Source of the DNA: Phycisphaeraceae bacterium
Lineage (GTDB): Bacteria > Planctomycetota > Phycisphaerae > Phycisphaerales > UBA1924
DNA: 64,000 nt
Reading direction: 5' to 3'
Assembly (NCBI GenBank): GCA_019636495.1
Contig: JAHBXL010000016.1
Location: 1-64,000 of the forward strand
The translations under genes were made by a program, and so were the position numbers. Below the pieces are notes generated by a model. It saw nothing but the letters and a program-made list of their open reading frames with translations. It searched no databases and was not told where the DNA came from. Below are positions 63,143-64,000 of this stretch, piece by piece; the stretch's first letter is position 1; every line of letters begins with the position of its first letter.

Positions 63143-63544
63143 ATGACCGCTTGCTGCCAGATGACCAACGGACAGACCAATGCCGCCGCGACCGCGACCG
63201 AGCGTGAGACCCGCACGTATCGCCCGGCGGTGGACGTGATCGAGACGGCCGACAGCCTGCGACTCGTGGCCGATGTGCCCGGAGCGAGGGCCGAGTCGAT
63301 CGACGTGCGCGTCGAAGACGGCGTGCTGACGATCCGCGCCGAAGTGCCGCGGCGAGACGTGCAGGAGGGCGTGCAGTGGCGCCTGCGCGAGTACGGCGTG
63401 GGGGCGTGGGAGCGCTCGTTCCGCCTCGGCGACGACGTGGACTCCTCCCGCATCGAGGCGGCCTGCCGCGACGGCGTGCTCACGCTGACGCTGCCCAAGG
63501 CAGCGCACGCCCGTCCGCGGAAGATCGAAGTTCGTGCCAACTGA
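63143..63544 (+). CDS. Hsp20/alpha-crystallin small heat-shock protein, second copy
   Basis: A 133-residue paralogue of the previous gene. The domain shows RPAVDVIETADSLRLVADVPG, VEDGVLTIRAEVPR, SFRLGDDVDSSRIEAACRDG and GVLTLTLPKAAHARPRKIEV (in parts). AAAGGAG precedes the ATG. It starts 58 nt after the first and is probably co-transcribed. The two sequences differ enough to suggest distinct subunits. Confidence 0.92.
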   Translation: MTACCQMTNGQTNAAATATERETRTYRPAVDVIETADSLRLVADVPGARAESIDVRVEDGVLTIRAEVPRRDVQEGVQWRLREYGVGAWERSFRLGDDVDSSRIEAACRDGVLTLTLPKAAHARPRKIEVRAN

Positions 63545-63586
63545 TCCCGCCCCCTTGGGTGGAAGCGGTAGTTCGCCAGACGACAA

Positions 63587-63612
63587 ACGCCCGGGGCCGA
63601 AACCCCGGGCGT
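63587..63612 (+). terminator. terminator hairpin after the hsp20 pair
   Basis: A perfect 10-bp stem ACGCCCGGGG / CCCCGGGCGT with loop CCGAAA, then TGTCGTTGTTGG. The T tract is weak, so strength is uncertain. Confidence 0.65.
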
Positions 63613-63675
63613 TGTCGTTGTTGGGAGAGAATTCCGTACGGAGTGTGCGGGTGCGGCGATTGGTGGAGCGGGTGG

Positions 63676-64000
63676 TCAAGGTCCGACGAACACATCGTCG
63701 GCGCCGGACGGGCTTTCGGTTCCCTGGAGCGGATCGGCCTCGCGGGGTTGGGTCAGTTGGCGGATCACGTCCTCGATGACGCGCGGCAGCCAGATATTGT
63801 CGCCGCTCTGCAGCACGGGAGACTTGAGCCACTCGACCGCGCCATCGTTGAACAGCGCGGACTGCCCGCGGCCGGCGTGGTTGGGGGAGTTCTCCAGCGG
63901 GTCGATCGACACGCGGTTGTACGCCTTGAGCACCACCGGCGAGCGGTCGGTGAGCACGATCACGCGGGCAGCGCCCGTCCAGCGCGGGCGTTCGCTGGCG
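63676..64000 (-). CDS. protein with H-X9-DG-like C-terminal motif, 5' end outside window
   Basis: The frame is open to the window edge, so only the last 108 residues are seen. NSPNHAGRGQSALFNDGAVEW resembles the H-X9/10-DG motif common at the C-terminus of planctomycete prepilin-like (DUF1559-type) and related proteins. The remainder (GDNIWLPRVIEDVIRQ) is not recognised. A GTG at 63963 is an internal codon rather than the likely start, because coding continues upstream. Confidence 0.6.
   Translation of the reverse strand, partial: ASERPRWTGAARVIVLTDRSPVVLKAYNRVSIDPLENSPNHAGRGQSALFNDGAVEWLKSPVLQSGDNIWLPRVIEDVIRQLTQPREADPLQGTESPSGADDVFVGP

Overview
The window is 64 kb of GC-rich bacterial chromosome, densely packed with genes on both strands. 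Several traits point to a planctomycete, most likely class Phycisphaerae: exported proteins ending in a VPAPGA-like motif, a hydrophobic stretch and a basic tail (a PEP-CTERM variant), a membrane protein with a C-terminal 'CGYxL...CPECG' zinc ribbon, a PadR/HAAS pair, and an exported phosphatase-fold protein with a dockerin-like tail. This is an inference from protein style; there is no rRNA gene in the window.

Layout. 1-8.6 kb holds housekeeping genes: rsmB (cut by the window edge), purA, uppS and cdsA divergent, a C4 zinc-ribbon coiled-coil protein, an M28 peptidase lipoprotein, and ruvB. 8.6-11.7 kb holds two minus-strand genes: an ArnT-like glycosyltransferase and an exported unknown. 11.9-27.6 kb is the S10-spc-alpha ribosomal cluster (rpsJ to rplQ with secY, infA, rpmJ, rpoA). 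It starts at a clear promoter, has a Rho-independent terminator directly after rpsJ, and lacks rpsD, rpmD, adk and map. Several of its proteins are enlarged or altered, most notably L22, which has an N-terminal Cro/XRE-like helix-turn-helix domain.

27.8-37.8 kb holds a Cys-rich lipoprotein, pheS, a ROK kinase, two PEP-CTERM-type exported proteins, and an overlapping pair encoding a polyprenol-phosphate mannose synthase-like GT2 and a TMTC-like GT-C/TPR membrane protein. 38-43.8 kb holds thrS with a long leader, a divergent PadR regulator coupled to a HAAS-domain membrane protein, an unknown, and nrdR. 43.9-50.8 kb holds an orphan CoA-transferase A subunit, an orphan YgiT-type zinc finger, a small asparaginase-like protein, a YmdB-type phosphodiesterase, a peptidoglycan amidase lipoprotein, a Uup-type ABC-F ATPase and a DUF481 outer-membrane protein. 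51-60.5 kb holds asnB, a queuosine-precursor transporter, argG, the dockerin-tailed protein, a YggS-type PLP protein, a peroxiredoxin and gpmI. 60.5-63.5 kb holds a membrane zinc metallopeptidase and a stress cluster (CbpA-like DnaJ divergent from two Hsp20 genes). The right edge cuts a gene on the minus strand.

Two regulatory observations stand out. First, the thrS leader encodes a 17-residue peptide with five Thr codons in a six-codon stretch (MPFGQTITTTTEMSRRG), followed by a perfect Rho-independent terminator ahead of thrS: the layout of a classical translation-coupled attenuator. Second, eleven starts in the window, including that leader peptide, share a TA-N2-CT box exactly 6-8 nt before an ATG with no usual Shine-Dalgarno, as expected for leaderless mRNAs. 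Several families of short dispersed repeats are also present, and two of them are inserted in frame in asnB.
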